Notes under the pieces: generated by a model
Told to the model about the DNA's origin: nothing
The model's database searches: none
The model's input: the letters and a program-made list of their open reading frames with translations, nothing else
Position numbers and translations under genes: made by a program
Shown: positions 9,397 to 18,696 of the stretch, one piece after another
Layout of the letters: each line of letters begins with the position of its first letter
Numbering within the stretch: position 1 is the stretch's first letter
NCBI RefSeq assembly: GCF_002846555.1
Contig: NZ_PJMS01000001.1
Location: forward strand, 4,448,501-4,512,500
Source of the DNA: Aquimarina sp. MAR_2010_214
Lineage (GTDB): Bacteria; Bacteroidota; Bacteroidia; Flavobacteriales; Flavobacteriaceae
DNA: 64,000 nt
Direction: 5' to 3'

Positions 9397-9972
9397 ATGA
9401 AATCATCTGAATACTTAGAGGGAATCCAAAAGCAGTTTGCTTATTATAAATCTCTGGGAGAAAAAACAATAGATCAAATCCCTGCAGAAAAGCTTTTTTG
9501 GCAATATAACAATGAGAGTAATAGCATAGCAATTATGGTAAAACATCTCTGGGGTAATATGAAATCCCGATGGACAGATTTTTTAACTACAGATGGTGAA
9601 AAAGAATGGAGACAACGTGATGCCGAATTTGATAACGACATTAAATCTAAAGAAGATCTTTTAACCAAGTGGAACGATGGATGGCAATGCCTCTTTGAAG
9701 CACTAGAAAGTATTGATCAAAATAACTTTAATCAGCCCATCTATATTCGTAATATAGAACATAGCATTACCGAAGCAATCAACAGACAATTGGCACATTA
9801 TGCATATCACGTAGGACAAATTGTATTTCTTGGAAAAATGATTACAGGTAAGCAATGGCAAAGTTTATCTATCCCAAAAGGAAAATCTGTAGCTTACAAT
9901 CAAAAACGCTTTGCTACACCCAAGCATAAAGCACATTATACAGATAAGCTCATGAAAGATGATACCAATTAA
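9397..9972 (+). CDS. DUF1572 (DinB-like) protein
   Basis: This is a 191-residue four-helix protein of the DUF1572 group within the DinB/YfiT superfamily. The pattern MVKHLWGNM near 45-55 and AHYAYHVGQIVFLGK near 135-150 provide histidines in the places that bind a divalent metal in this superfamily. Members include thiol transferases and stress-induced proteins; no specific activity can be read here. It stands alone between a divergent kinase gene and dnaN. A second, distinct DinB-like protein lies at 12,359. Confidence 0.85.
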   Translation: MKSSEYLEGIQKQFAYYKSLGEKTIDQIPAEKLFWQYNNESNSIAIMVKHLWGNMKSRWTDFLTTDGEKEWRQRDAEFDNDIKSKEDLLTKWNDGWQCLFEALESIDQNNFNQPIYIRNIEHSITEAINRQLAHYAYHVGQIVFLGKMITGKQWQSLSIPKGKSVAYNQKRFATPKHKAHYTDKLMKDDTN

Positions 9973-10062
9973 TTATTCTGAATTCATAAAATAGTCAATA
10001 ACTCCCTTTAGTTTGTTAATAACTATGGTTTTCTCAATACCAAATCCCAAATAGATTACGAT

Positions 10063-10070
10063 TATATTTG
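10063..10070 (+). promoter_or_regulatory. Possible -7 box upstream of dnaN
   Basis: TATATTTG matches the Bacteroidota -7 consensus TAnnTTTG. It lies about 170 bp before the dnaN start, so the transcript would carry a fairly long leader. A convincing -33 TTTG at the usual distance is not seen, so this is only a candidate. Confidence 0.3.
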
Positions 10071-10236
10071 CGTAAAACTGTACGTAATTAGTCGCACATA
10101 TATATGAAATGAGCCATAAAAACTACATTGATTCTCATTTGCCCTGCGGTAGATCGGCTGAAATGATAATTGGCGAATTTCATACTAATCTGTATCAGCA
10201 TAAATCTGACAACTAAAAAATAATAAAGAAAAACAG

Positions 10237-11355
10237 ATGAAATTTATAGTATCCAGTTCTTACTTACTTAAGCAACTACAGGTATTAGGAGGAGTAATTA
10301 GTAATAGCAATACGTTACCAATTTTAGATAACTTTTTGTTCGAATTAGACAACAATGCTTTAACTGTATCTGCCTCTGATCTAGAGACGACCATGTCTGC
10401 AAAATTAGAAGTAGAATCTTCTGACCAAGGAACGATTGCAGTACCCGCCAAATTATTGTTAGAGACACTTAAAACTTTTCCTGAACAACCTTTAACTTTT
10501 GTCGCTGCAGATAATAATACGGTAGAGATAAGTTCTAACCATGGTAAGTATGCTTTAGCATATGCTAACGGTGAGGAGTTTCCTAAAGCAGTAGAATTAG
10601 AAGATCCCAGTGCTACAAATATACTAGGAGATATCTTAGCCACAGCAGTAAGCAAAACTATTTTTGCAACTGGTAATGATGACTTAAGACCAGTAATGAG
10701 TGGTGTGTTTTTTCAATTCTCTACAGAAGGTTTAACTTTTGTTGCTACCGATGCTCATAAACTGGTTAAGTATACCAGAGAAGATATCAAAGCTTCTCAA
10801 GCTGCTGAGTTTATTATGCCTAAAAAACCATTGAACTTACTTAAAGGGATTTTGGCAGGTAGTGATAGTGAAGTATTGATCGAATATAATGAATCTAATG
10901 CAAAATTCTCTTTTGATGAAACGCAACTAATCTGTAGATTAATTGATGGAAAATACCCTAATTATGAAGCAGTAATACCAAAAGAGAACCCAAATAAACT
11001 ATCTATAGCCCGTACACAGTTTTTAAATTCTGTACGTAGGGTTTCTATTTTCTCTAACAAAACGACACACCAGATTAGATTAAAAATTGCAGGAGCAGAA
11101 TTAAATATATCTGCAGAAGATATCGATTATTCTAACAAAGCAGAAGAACGTTTAACATGTGATTACCAAGGTGATGATATGCAAATTGGTTTTAACTCTC
11201 GCTTTTTAAGCGAAATGCTAAATAATCTTAATGCTGATGAAGTACAGTTAGAAATGTCATTACCGAACAGAGCAGGAATACTTACTCCAATCGATGGATT
11301 AGACGAAGGAGAACATGTAACCATGCTAGTAATGCCAGTAATGTTGAATAATTAA
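10237..11355 (+). CDS. dnaN: DNA polymerase III beta sliding clamp
   Basis: This is the ring-shaped processivity clamp for the replicative polymerase, 372 residues, the normal length for three clamp domains. The N-terminal MKFIVSSSYLLKQLQVLGGVI and the middle FATGNDDLRPVMSGVFF, FVATDAHKLV motifs are diagnostic. The C-terminal MLVMPVMLNN matches the M-P-[ML]-[RL] end that forms the client peptide pocket. The gene is single and followed by a strong terminator. A GATAATT-rich leader of 264 bp precedes it. In this genome it is not next to dnaA within the window. Confidence 0.97.
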   Translation: MKFIVSSSYLLKQLQVLGGVISNSNTLPILDNFLFELDNNALTVSASDLETTMSAKLEVESSDQGTIAVPAKLLLETLKTFPEQPLTFVAADNNTVEISSNHGKYALAYANGEEFPKAVELEDPSATNILGDILATAVSKTIFATGNDDLRPVMSGVFFQFSTEGLTFVATDAHKLVKYTREDIKASQAAEFIMPKKPLNLLKGILAGSDSEVLIEYNESNAKFSFDETQLICRLIDGKYPNYEAVIPKENPNKLSIARTQFLNSVRRVSIFSNKTTHQIRLKIAGAELNISAEDIDYSNKAEERLTCDYQGDDMQIGFNSRFLSEMLNNLNADEVQLEMSLPNRAGILTPIDGLDEGEHVTMLVMPVMLNN

Positions 11356-11381
11356 GTCATAAATAATTATTTATATCCAAA

Positions 11382-11421
11382 AAAATTCCAACCATATTTA
11401 ATGTGGTTGGAATTTTGTTTT
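11382..11421 (+). terminator. Intrinsic terminator after dnaN
   Basis: An 11-bp inverted repeat (AAAATTCCAAC with its complement around ATATTTAATG) at 11,382-11,416 is followed by GTTTTTATA. This is a typical rho-independent terminator about 26 bp after the dnaN stop. Confidence 0.85.
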
Positions 11422-11641
11422 TATAGCATCCTGAGCTTGCATATATAACTTAAGCCTAATAACAGATTAAAAACATGAAACAAATATCAATTAATTAGTA
11501 ATGATAATGTCTTTGAGTTTCAAAAGTTAAAAAACTAAAACCAATACTAATACCAGAATTTATTACAAAAAGCTGTTTTAAAAACTCTAAACATTTCATA
11601 CCTTACTCAAGTAAACATCTTTTATTTTTCATATTCGCAAC

Positions 11642-12271
11642 ATGATTTTCGAAAAAGACATTCTTAAAAAAATTGATTTCATTACAGAAAAAGAACTTCA
11701 GGAGGAAATCCTTAAAAATTGTGAAGTCTTATCTTTTAAAAAAGGAGATGTAATTGTTAGAGAAGGTCAATATGTTAAGATACTACCAATTGTAATTTCT
11801 GGACATATCAGAGTATTTCAGACAAAAGAAGATAGAGAAATTTTGCTTTACTATGTCGAACCAAGTCAGACCTGTATGATGTCATTATCAGCATGTTTCT
11901 TTAACAATCAAAGTCCTTCACAGGCTATAGCAATGGCTCAAACCGAAATTATTGCAATACCATCAAGATTTATTATCCAATGGCAAAAGCAATATAATTC
12001 ATGGAACAATTTTGTGATTAAAACGTTTAGAAAAAGATACGATGAACTCCTTGACACTTTTGAGAGTGTTGCTTTTGATCATATTGACAAAAGAGTTATT
12101 GAGTACTTAGAACGCAGAAAATTACATCAAGAAAGTTCTATGGTTAAAATTTCTCATCAACAATTGGCTAATGAGTTAGGTACAACAAGAGTAGTTATTT
12201 CTCGTATCTTAAAACAATTCGAATTGAATGGGAAATTAATTTTACATAGAGCTGAGATAGAATTATTATAA
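11642..12271 (+). CDS. Crp/Fnr-family transcriptional regulator
   Basis: This is a 209-residue regulator. The N-terminal cyclic-nucleotide-binding-like barrel covers about 20-130 (FKKGDVIVREGQ, LPIVISGHIRVFQ), then a dimer helix, then a winged HTH near 160-205 with SHQQLANELGTTRVVISRILKQF. No FNR-type cysteine cluster is present, so oxygen sensing by Fe-S is unlikely. The cAMP-binding arginine pattern is also not obvious, and the ligand is unknown. The DinB-like gene begins 87 bp downstream and may be its target or operon partner, which is an inference from order only. Confidence 0.9.
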   Translation: MIFEKDILKKIDFITEKELQEEILKNCEVLSFKKGDVIVREGQYVKILPIVISGHIRVFQTKEDREILLYYVEPSQTCMMSLSACFFNNQSPSQAIAMAQTEIIAIPSRFIIQWQKQYNSWNNFVIKTFRKRYDELLDTFESVAFDHIDKRVIEYLERRKLHQESSMVKISHQQLANELGTTRVVISRILKQFELNGKLILHRAEIELL

Positions 12272-12358
12272 CTTTTCTCACTCTGTGTATCTTTTGATAC
12301 CGTTTTATCGATGATTACTTACTGACCTTTGAAACATTCATTAATAAAAAAATAAAAT

Positions 12359-12856
12359 ATGAGTGCTAAAAGTTTTTTAATAGAAATGGAACAAGAATTT
12401 GTTTCAACAAAAAATCTTCTGGATATACTTCCCGAAAATCGATTACACTATAAACCACATGAAAAAGCAATGTCACTTGGTCAGCTCGCTTTTCATATCG
12501 CAACTATTCCAAGCAGGAATTTGAGGTTTGCCAAAGACGGTCAGGTAGAAACAGAGATCATCGTCGAACATCCTATTCCTAGTAATAAGGCCGAAATTCT
12601 TGATGCTTTTGAAAAGAGTATAACTTCTGTAAGAATTTTACTCAACGAAGAAGACACGTCCTGGTTAAAAAATGATTGGAAACTTCTAAAATCACAAAAC
12701 CCAATAGCAGAAATGTCTACCTATGCCTTTATAAGAACTTTTGTTCTTAATCACTGGTATCATCATAGAGGAGAATTAACCACATATCTAAGAATACTAG
12801 ATAAAAGACTACCTTCTATTTATGGACCAACAGCAGATGTAAACCCATTTGCTTAG
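12359..12856 (+). CDS. DinB-family protein
   Basis: This is a 165-residue DinB/YfiT-superfamily protein. A histidine in LGQLAFHIATIPSR (about 45) and the C-terminal NHWYHHRGELTTYLR (about 130-145) give the usual three-histidine metal site of the fold. Pairing with a Crp/Fnr regulator gene just upstream is common in this phylum. The role may be a metal-dependent hydrolase or thiol transferase, but this is not shown. It is followed by a clear stem-loop terminator. Confidence 0.87.
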   Translation: MSAKSFLIEMEQEFVSTKNLLDILPENRLHYKPHEKAMSLGQLAFHIATIPSRNLRFAKDGQVETEIIVEHPIPSNKAEILDAFEKSITSVRILLNEEDTSWLKNDWKLLKSQNPIAEMSTYAFIRTFVLNHWYHHRGELTTYLRILDKRLPSIYGPTADVNPFA

Positions 12857-12875
12857 ATGTAAAATCAAAATGAAT

Positions 12876-12910
12876 TAGGGAGATGTAGATATCTCACCTC
12901 ATCTCCCTTT
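12876..12910 (+). terminator. Intrinsic terminator after the DinB-family gene
   Basis: GGGAGATG at 12,877-12,884 pairs with CATCTCCC at 12,899-12,906 and is followed by TTTT. It sits 20 bp after the stop codon. The opposing gene ends at 12,967, so the stem may serve both directions, though the minus side lacks a good T-run. Confidence 0.8.
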
Positions 12911-12966
12911 TATGAAATAAGTAGTAATAAAAAAATTAGTTACAGGATGAAACGAATTATAAATAT

Positions 12967-13905
12967 TTACTCTCCAAAATATCTTGAATAATCAGATTCT
13001 GCTGCAATATATCCAAAAGAACTTCGTGATTTACCATTCAGAATTTCCTGAAGTCGTATCCTTGCTTTCTCCTTGTTTCCGTTATAAAAAAACCAATTAG
13101 CAAGCCCGTAACGAGTAGCATCATCCTGAGGAGTATCTTTTTCTATTTGTAATGAATCAATTGGCAGTATTTTTTTATAAAATCTACATAGATTATAATA
13201 ACTTGTATTTTCGATAATCGTCATATCATTTGTTATCATATCTAATACTTCTTTTGCCTTATTCTCATTACCCATTCTTCTCTGGATCATATACAACCAA
13301 TTTGTACTCGAGGCTGTATTGTCATCATTAGACTTTAAATTTCTACAATTAAGATAAGCATGGTATGCTTTTTTCATATCATCTTTTAAATAATATGCTA
13401 GTCCCAGATGATACCATATGTTTCCGTGAAGACTGCTTACAGGGATATTCAGTGCATTAGGTAACCCGTCGGGTTCAATATTGTTTTCCTTCCCTTCTAT
13501 TAATGTTGTTGCATGTTTTAAATCATCAATAGCTTTATCAAACTCTCGTATAGAAATATAGCGATGTCCTCTATGTCTATACAATCGAGCTTCATTAGGA
13601 TACTTTTTAATTCCATCAGAATAAATTTCTATAGCTTCTTTGTACTTCCCTAAATAAGCTGTTCTTCTTCCATACCAAATGATGTTTTCAACATTATCTG
13701 AGTCTGCCAAAAAATCCTGTTTAGCTTTCTCATATTGATTAGCCATTTTTTGCGAAAGCGTAGTAATAGCATCTTTTTTATCCACTGATTCTACAATAGA
13801 ATTTTTCTCCTCTTTTATAACAATTTCAGGCGCTTTTTCTCTTTTGCATGAGAAACACAACACCAAAACAAATGAAGAAATCAAGATTAATTTATGAGTA
13901 TGCAT
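12967..13905 (-). CDS. TPR-repeat lipoprotein
   Basis: This is a 312-residue lipoprotein. The signal segment ends in the lipobox CFSC at about residue 20, followed by a charged linker. Tetratricopeptide-like repeats follow, for example WYGRRTAYLGKYKEAIEIY, RLYRHRGHRYISIREFDKAI and WYHLGLAYYLKDDMKKAYHAY. The tail has a further AGxxFY-like repeat region. It is probably anchored in a membrane facing the periplasm and binds a protein partner. Bacteroidota carry many such proteins and no partner is evident here. It is transcribed alone. Confidence 0.85.
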   Translation of the reverse strand: MHTHKLILISSFVLVLCFSCKREKAPEIVIKEEKNSIVESVDKKDAITTLSQKMANQYEKAKQDFLADSDNVENIIWYGRRTAYLGKYKEAIEIYSDGIKKYPNEARLYRHRGHRYISIREFDKAIDDLKHATTLIEGKENNIEPDGLPNALNIPVSSLHGNIWYHLGLAYYLKDDMKKAYHAYLNCRNLKSNDDNTASSTNWLYMIQRRMGNENKAKEVLDMITNDMTIIENTSYYNLCRFYKKILPIDSLQIEKDTPQDDATRYGLANWFFYNGNKEKARIRLQEILNGKSRSSFGYIAAESDYSRYFGE

Positions 13906-14219
13906 AGCCTAAGTAATTTAATTTGAATTCAATATAAGAAAACTTGTTAAGGTTATTTAAAATAAAAATACCTATTCTAATCTTTTATATACATTTACAA
14001 TTATCGGTAATATCAAGTTCTTTAACACATACGGTTATGGTTCAATGCATCATTGCAACCATCTTGTTTTTTTCATCTTCTCCCCTATTACACAATATAT
14101 GGTTAACATGGTAGAACAACATGTTAAGGACCAAAGATATTATATGACGCCATCCATTCTGAAGATGATAGTGATATTAATACAAAAATTATAATATTGC
14201 ACATACGAAACCTTCATAT
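13906..14219. other. Divergent intergenic region
   Basis: The 314 bp lie between the divergent TPR lipoprotein and hydrolase genes and must hold both promoters. No clear promoter box or stem-loop stands out. A short open stretch near 14,124-14,222 reads like coding sequence in one frame but has no start and no recognisable homologue. Confidence 0.4.
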
Positions 14220-15068
14220 ATGATTAGTATTCCTGCCATAGATGATTATTCCTTATCAGGAAAAGTATTTCCTTGTAAAGGAATCATCGATAAAAACAAA
14301 GTACTAATTATAAATTCTGCCACAGCCGTAGATAAAAAATTATATCATCATTATGCTTCCTACATGGCAGAAAATGGATATCAGGTAATTACCTATGATT
14401 ATAGAGGAATTGCAGGCTCACGACCCAAAAAACTTAATGGTTTTAAAGCTTCTTTTACAGATTGGGGGCAAAAAGATTTTTCTGGAGTGATTGATTATGC
14501 TAAAAGAGAGTTTCCAAATCATAAGATAGTAACTCTTGGTCATAGCATCGGAGGAACAATTATTGGAATGACCGAAAAAAGTGATGAAATTAGTGGAATC
14601 ATTAATATTGGAGCACAAACAGCATATTATAAAGATTGGTCTAAAGCGCTAAGAATCAAAATTTACTTTTTATGGCATATTATTTTTCCTTTGGTTACTA
14701 ATCTATTTGGTTATTTTCCAGGAAAAAAACTAGGGTTATTAGAAGATGTTCCAAAAGGTGTAATCGAGCAATGGAACAATAGAAAACGACATGCCAATAT
14801 GAAAGAACAAATGGAAGCTATTGGTATTACTTTTTATTATAACACCTGCACATCAAAACTTCTTACTCTTGGCGTAGAGGATGACCCTATTGGGACAGAA
14901 CCAGCAATCACAAGAATACATGATCTATTTGAGAAATCTGATAAAGAAATCAAAATAATACAATTACAGGAAATCCCGACCAATAAAATAGGGCACTTTG
15001 GCTTTTTTAGCAGAAAATTCAAACATACGCTTTGGGCAAAAACATTATTATGGTTCGATGATATATAA
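14220..15068 (+). CDS. Alpha/beta hydrolase
   Basis: This is a 282-residue cytoplasmic alpha/beta hydrolase with no signal peptide. The nucleophile elbow GHSIGG lies near residues 109-114. An oxyanion-region YDYRGIAGSRP near 59-69 matches the serine aminopeptidase/lipase-type subgroup. The acid residue may be in GVEDDPIG and the base histidine in GHFGFF near 261-266. The substrate is unknown. The gene stands alone, 227 bp before the next start. Confidence 0.88.
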   Translation: MISIPAIDDYSLSGKVFPCKGIIDKNKVLIINSATAVDKKLYHHYASYMAENGYQVITYDYRGIAGSRPKKLNGFKASFTDWGQKDFSGVIDYAKREFPNHKIVTLGHSIGGTIIGMTEKSDEISGIINIGAQTAYYKDWSKALRIKIYFLWHIIFPLVTNLFGYFPGKKLGLLEDVPKGVIEQWNNRKRHANMKEQMEAIGITFYYNTCTSKLLTLGVEDDPIGTEPAITRIHDLFEKSDKEIKIIQLQEIPTNKIGHFGFFSRKFKHTLWAKTLLWFDDI

Positions 15069-15294
15069 ATTATTTTTCACAAATCATTTTTCATATTGAT
15101 TACTCTTTTTTGACCTCTTCTTCGATATTATTTATAAAAAAGTAACCAACTATGACAAATCGCATTTTTTTTAACTAAAAAAGTCAATATTTTTAAACCA
15201 CTGCTGATTTAAGAATCGTATCAGCATCTATTTACAATTAATTATAGTGAGTACAAAAACTGTAATACTCATCATAATTACAATATGCATTATT

Positions 15295-17175
15295 ATGGGA
15301 GAGCACAATGTTCATAGTAGTACTGATCAAAGAAACCGAGCCGAATTTATAAAACATTTACTTGATGATATTAAAGCTCTAGAAATCATGATAGAGCAAG
15401 ACCTTATCGAGAAAGATATCGTTCGTATTGGAGCAGAACAAGAGTTTTGCTTGGTAAATAGTAATTGGAGGCCTGCAAAAAATGCAGAAGAAATTCTAAA
15501 AGCAATCAATGATACTCATTTTACAACAGAATTAGCAAAGTATAATCTAGAGATCAACCTAGATCCTTTAGAACTTAAAAAAGATTGCTTTTCTCAAGTT
15601 GAAAATGAATTAAATCAATTACTTACCAAAGCTAAAGTTAAAGCTGCTCAATTTGATACCAAAATAGTACTTACTGGTATTTTACCAACTATTAGAAAGC
15701 GTCATTTAGAATTAGAATATATGACCTCTAACCCTAGATATTCTGCTTTGAATGATACCCTAAGAACTCAAAGAGGTACAGATTTTGAGCTTCATATTAG
15801 AAATGTGGATGAATTGAGTATACATCATAATTCTGTACTTTTTGAAGCTTGTAATACTAGTTTCCAAATGCATCTTCAGATTCCTCCTCAAGATTTTGTT
15901 TCTAGTTATAATTGGGCACAAGCCATATCAGGTCCTGTTCTTGGGTTATGCACAAATTCACCTTTACTATTTGGAAGAGAGTTGTGGAGTGAAACACGAA
16001 TTGCATTGTTTCGCCAGAGTATGGATATCAGAAGCTCCTCTTATGCCCTAAAAGATCGTGGAGCCAGAGTAAGCTTTAGTAATGAATGGGCATCAGGTTC
16101 TGTCGTAGAAATTTTTAAAAATGATATTGCACAGCACAGAGTAGTTTTATCACGCGATATAGCAACAAATTCACTTTCAGAACTTAAAAAGGGTAATATC
16201 CCAAAACTACAAGCACTTTCTTTACACAACGGCACTGTATATCGATGGAATCGTCCTTGCTATGGTGTTGGAGGAGGAAAAGCCCACGTTAGAATCGAAA
16301 ATCGGTATATCCCATCGGGTCCAACTACTCTTGATGAAATTGCGAATTTTGCTTTTTGGGCAGGATTGATGATTGGGCGTCCATCAAAATTTGATAACAT
16401 GTCAAATTGCATGGATTTCAGAGACGCCAAAGGAAATTTCATAAAAGCAGCCCGAAACGGTAAGGATGCTATTTTAAGTTGGATGGGCAGTCCTATTTCT
16501 ATCCAAGATCTGGTAATAAAAGAACTATTACCTATAGCTTATTCTGGATTAGAAAAGGCAAATGTAGACACTAATGATATAGAACGATTTTTGGGAATCA
16601 TAGAAAAACGAGCAAAAGGTATCACCGCATCAGACTGGAATATCAGAAGCTATCGCTCTTTTCAAAAAAACATGAAAAAAGATGATGCACTAAGAACATT
16701 AACTGAAACCATATATCAAAATCAACAAGGTGAATTACCCGGTCATGAGTGGCCAATACTTAAAACTAAACCATCAAAAAAACACAAAAAAGCATCATTG
16801 GTTGGACATATTATGTCTACCAAATTATTTACCGTTGACAAATACGATTTAGCCAACCTGGCTACAAGCATAATGAAATGGAAAAACATTCATCATGTTC
16901 CTGTAGAGAATAAACCTGGAAAACTTTGTGGGTTACTAACCTGGAATCATGTGAAAAACATTCAGGATCAGAAAAAAAATAGTGATAACTGTAGTGTATC
17001 AGACATTATGGTTAAAGAAGTGATAACCGTTCAACCAAAAACAACAATATCAAAAGCAATTCAGATAATGAAAAAACATGAGATTGGTTGTCTCCCTGTA
17101 ATTCAAAAGGAAGACCTCGTAGGGATTATTACTATAAAAGATATAATAGCATTCGACCATGGTACAAGTTTATAG
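15295..17175 (+). CDS. GCS2-type carboxylate-amine ligase-like protein with C-terminal CBS pair
   Basis: The N-terminal two thirds resembles glutamate-cysteine ligase family 2: RIGAEQEFCLV near the start supplies the family acidic residues, with FQMHLQI in the middle and RIENRYIPSGPT later. The last 130 residues form two CBS domains (HIMSTKLFTVDKYDLA and DIMVKEVITVQPKTT), which usually bind adenosine nucleotides and act as regulators. A GTG at 15,247 would add 16 hydrophobic residues; I prefer ATG 15,295 because the protein looks cytoplasmic. It overlaps the next gene, an aspartoacylase-like protein, by 17 bp. Together they suggest making or cleaving a gamma-glutamyl or N-acyl amide. The substrate is unknown. 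Confidence 0.85.
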   Translation: MGEHNVHSSTDQRNRAEFIKHLLDDIKALEIMIEQDLIEKDIVRIGAEQEFCLVNSNWRPAKNAEEILKAINDTHFTTELAKYNLEINLDPLELKKDCFSQVENELNQLLTKAKVKAAQFDTKIVLTGILPTIRKRHLELEYMTSNPRYSALNDTLRTQRGTDFELHIRNVDELSIHHNSVLFEACNTSFQMHLQIPPQDFVSSYNWAQAISGPVLGLCTNSPLLFGRELWSETRIALFRQSMDIRSSSYALKDRGARVSFSNEWASGSVVEIFKNDIAQHRVVLSRDIATNSLSELKKGNIPKLQALSLHNGTVYRWNRPCYGVGGGKAHVRIENRYIPSGPTTLDEIANFAFWAGLMIGRPSKFDNMSNCMDFRDAKGNFIKAARNGKDAILSWMGSPISIQDLVIKELLPIAYSGLEKANVDTNDIERFLGIIEKRAKGITASDWNIRSYRSFQKNMKKDDALRTLTETIYQNQQGELPGHEWPILKTKPSKKHKKASLVGHIMSTKLFTVDKYDLANLATSIMKWKNIHHVPVENKPGKLCGLLTWNHVKNIQDQKKNSDNCSVSDIMVKEVITVQPKTTISKAIQIMKKHEIGCLPVIQKEDLVGIITIKDIIAFDHGTSL

Positions 17176-18397
17176 TAAAGCACTGGATCAATCTATTGAA
17201 ACTGAACGGATAATAGGAAGTATTAAAGGATCTCAATCTGGCCCCACTCTTATTTTTATCGCTGGTATTCATGGTAATGAACCTGCAGGGATATTTGCGC
17301 TACGTAATGTATTAGACACTATAAAAAATGAGGAGATATCTATAAAAGGGAATATTTATGCAATAAGTGGTAACCTACCAGCATTAGCAAGAGGCGAACG
17401 ATACCAAAAAGAAGATTTAAATCGTTTGTGGGAAATCGATAGAATTAAAAATTTGCCTGAAGACATAAGAAATACAGTTACCAATCTTGATATAGAGCAA
17501 CAATACTATATTCATCATACCATCAAAGATATATTGAACAAAGAAAACGGGCCTTTCTATTTCATGGATCTTCATACTACTTCAAGTAAAACAATTCCTT
17601 TTCTTACAGTAAATGATAGTTTACTTAATAGAAAATACACCATACAATACCCCATACCTATGATATTAGGCATAGAAGAATATCTTGATGGTCCGTTACT
17701 GAGTTATATCAATGAATTAGGATATGTTTCCTTTGGTTTTGAAGGCGGACAACATGACGATATAGCAGCTATCCAAAATCATATTTCATTTATCTATCTC
17801 ACCATGGTTTTTGCAGGAAGTGTTACAAAAAATGATATTGATTATACTTATCATTATGACTTTTTGAATAGTAAACAAGAATCTGTAATGTCAATCTATG
17901 AAATCTACTGGCGCTACCAAATAAAAGAAGACGAAGTTTTCAAAATGAAACCTGGATTTGTCAACTTTCAGCATATACAAAAAGGAGAGCAACTTGCTCA
18001 TAGCAATGGAAAAACAATAACCGCTTCTAAAAACGGAAGAATATTCATGCCTTTATATCAAAATCAAGGTAATGATGGTTTCTTTGCTATTCATAGTGTA
18101 CATCCAATATTTTTAAAGCTGTCAACCATCCTTCGTAAAGCACATTTTGATAATATTTTTACTATTCTTCCTGGTGTTCGCTGGACCTCAAATAAAAAAA
18201 ATGAACTTATGGTTAATCTTAAGATTGCTCGCTTCTTCACAAAACAGTTCTTTCACCTTTTGGGATACAGAAGTAAACAGGTTGATAAAACACACTTAAG
18301 CCTAAAAAATAGAGAGAGTGCTTCAAGAGAGAAAGAATATCGATATACGTCTTGGAGTAAAAGTAAAAATTGGTTAAGAAACACTCTCAACCAATAA
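17159..18397 (+). CDS. Succinylglutamate desuccinylase/aspartoacylase-family protein
   Basis: This is a zinc carboxypeptidase-like deacylase of 412 residues. The zinc ligands are seen in GIHGNEPAG (His and Glu, about residues 39-47) and in DLHTTSS (His, about 140). A conserved FGFEGGQH follows and gives the catalytic glutamate. The C-terminal half is a beta domain, as in AspA/AstE relatives, ending in a basic tail rich in lysine and serine. It overlaps the GCS2-CBS gene by 17 bp, so the two are translationally coupled. A decayed copy of its 3' end lies at 18,859-18,948. Confidence 0.88.
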   Translation: MVQVYSKALDQSIETERIIGSIKGSQSGPTLIFIAGIHGNEPAGIFALRNVLDTIKNEEISIKGNIYAISGNLPALARGERYQKEDLNRLWEIDRIKNLPEDIRNTVTNLDIEQQYYIHHTIKDILNKENGPFYFMDLHTTSSKTIPFLTVNDSLLNRKYTIQYPIPMILGIEEYLDGPLLSYINELGYVSFGFEGGQHDDIAAIQNHISFIYLTMVFAGSVTKNDIDYTYHYDFLNSKQESVMSIYEIYWRYQIKEDEVFKMKPGFVNFQHIQKGEQLAHSNGKTITASKNGRIFMPLYQNQGNDGFFAIHSVHPIFLKLSTILRKAHFDNIFTILPGVRWTSNKKNELMVNLKIARFFTKQFFHLLGYRSKQVDKTHLSLKNRESASREKEYRYTSWSKSKNWLRNTLNQ

Positions 18398-18466
18398 TAA
18401 TTGAAAAGATAAACTAGGTGCTAGGTTAAAAAATATTTCACTTCTAAAAGCAAGCTTAACGGTACT

Positions 18467-18500
18467 AAAAAGAGGACAAATCATAATGTTCATCCTCTTT
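18467..18500 (-). terminator. Terminator of the cysteine-rich peptide gene
   Basis: On the minus strand, AAAGAGGAT and its partner TCCTCTTTT (18,468-18,475 with 18,492-18,500) form a stem followed by TTTAG, only a few bases past the peptide gene stop. It may also stop the convergent rightward gene. Confidence 0.7.
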
Positions 18501-18507
18501 GCACCTA

Positions 18508-18696
18508 CTACGCAAAGATGCAATAGCCATTAGAACGACAGTAGCCTGGCTCACAAAAACTCCCTCCTGACCAAGTCACTAAACAACCTCTTCCGGTTGG
18601 GCAACATCTAGGCCATCTCATACTTGATCCTGTGATGTCTTGCTGTTGTTCTTTACTTAGTTTTTTAACCCCTGTTAAATTAAGAATGCTTTTCAT
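18508..18696 (-). CDS. Cysteine-rich peptide with a Bacteroidota RiPP-type leader
   Basis: This 62-residue precursor has the leader pattern MKSILNLTGVKKLSKEQQQ, which is widespread in Bacteroidota in front of exported or modified peptides. It is followed by DITGSS, where a glycine-type cleavage site (usually GG) would be expected; here it reads GS. The putative core has six cysteines (31, 32, 38, 48, 53, 59), four glycine-rich turns and two tryptophans. It may be a disulphide-bonded bacteriocin or a modified peptide. No C39 peptidase transporter or modifying enzyme is near, so export would rely on genes elsewhere. A clear terminator follows. Confidence 0.75.
   Translation of the reverse strand: MKSILNLTGVKKLSKEQQQDITGSSMRWPRCCPTGRGCLVTWSGGSFCEPGYCRSNGYCIFA

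Noticed and set aside
14109..14222. Short coding-like stretches before the alpha/beta hydrolase gene
   Set aside because: One frame gives a 28-codon peptide and another a plausible protein tail, but neither has both a start and any recognisable relative.
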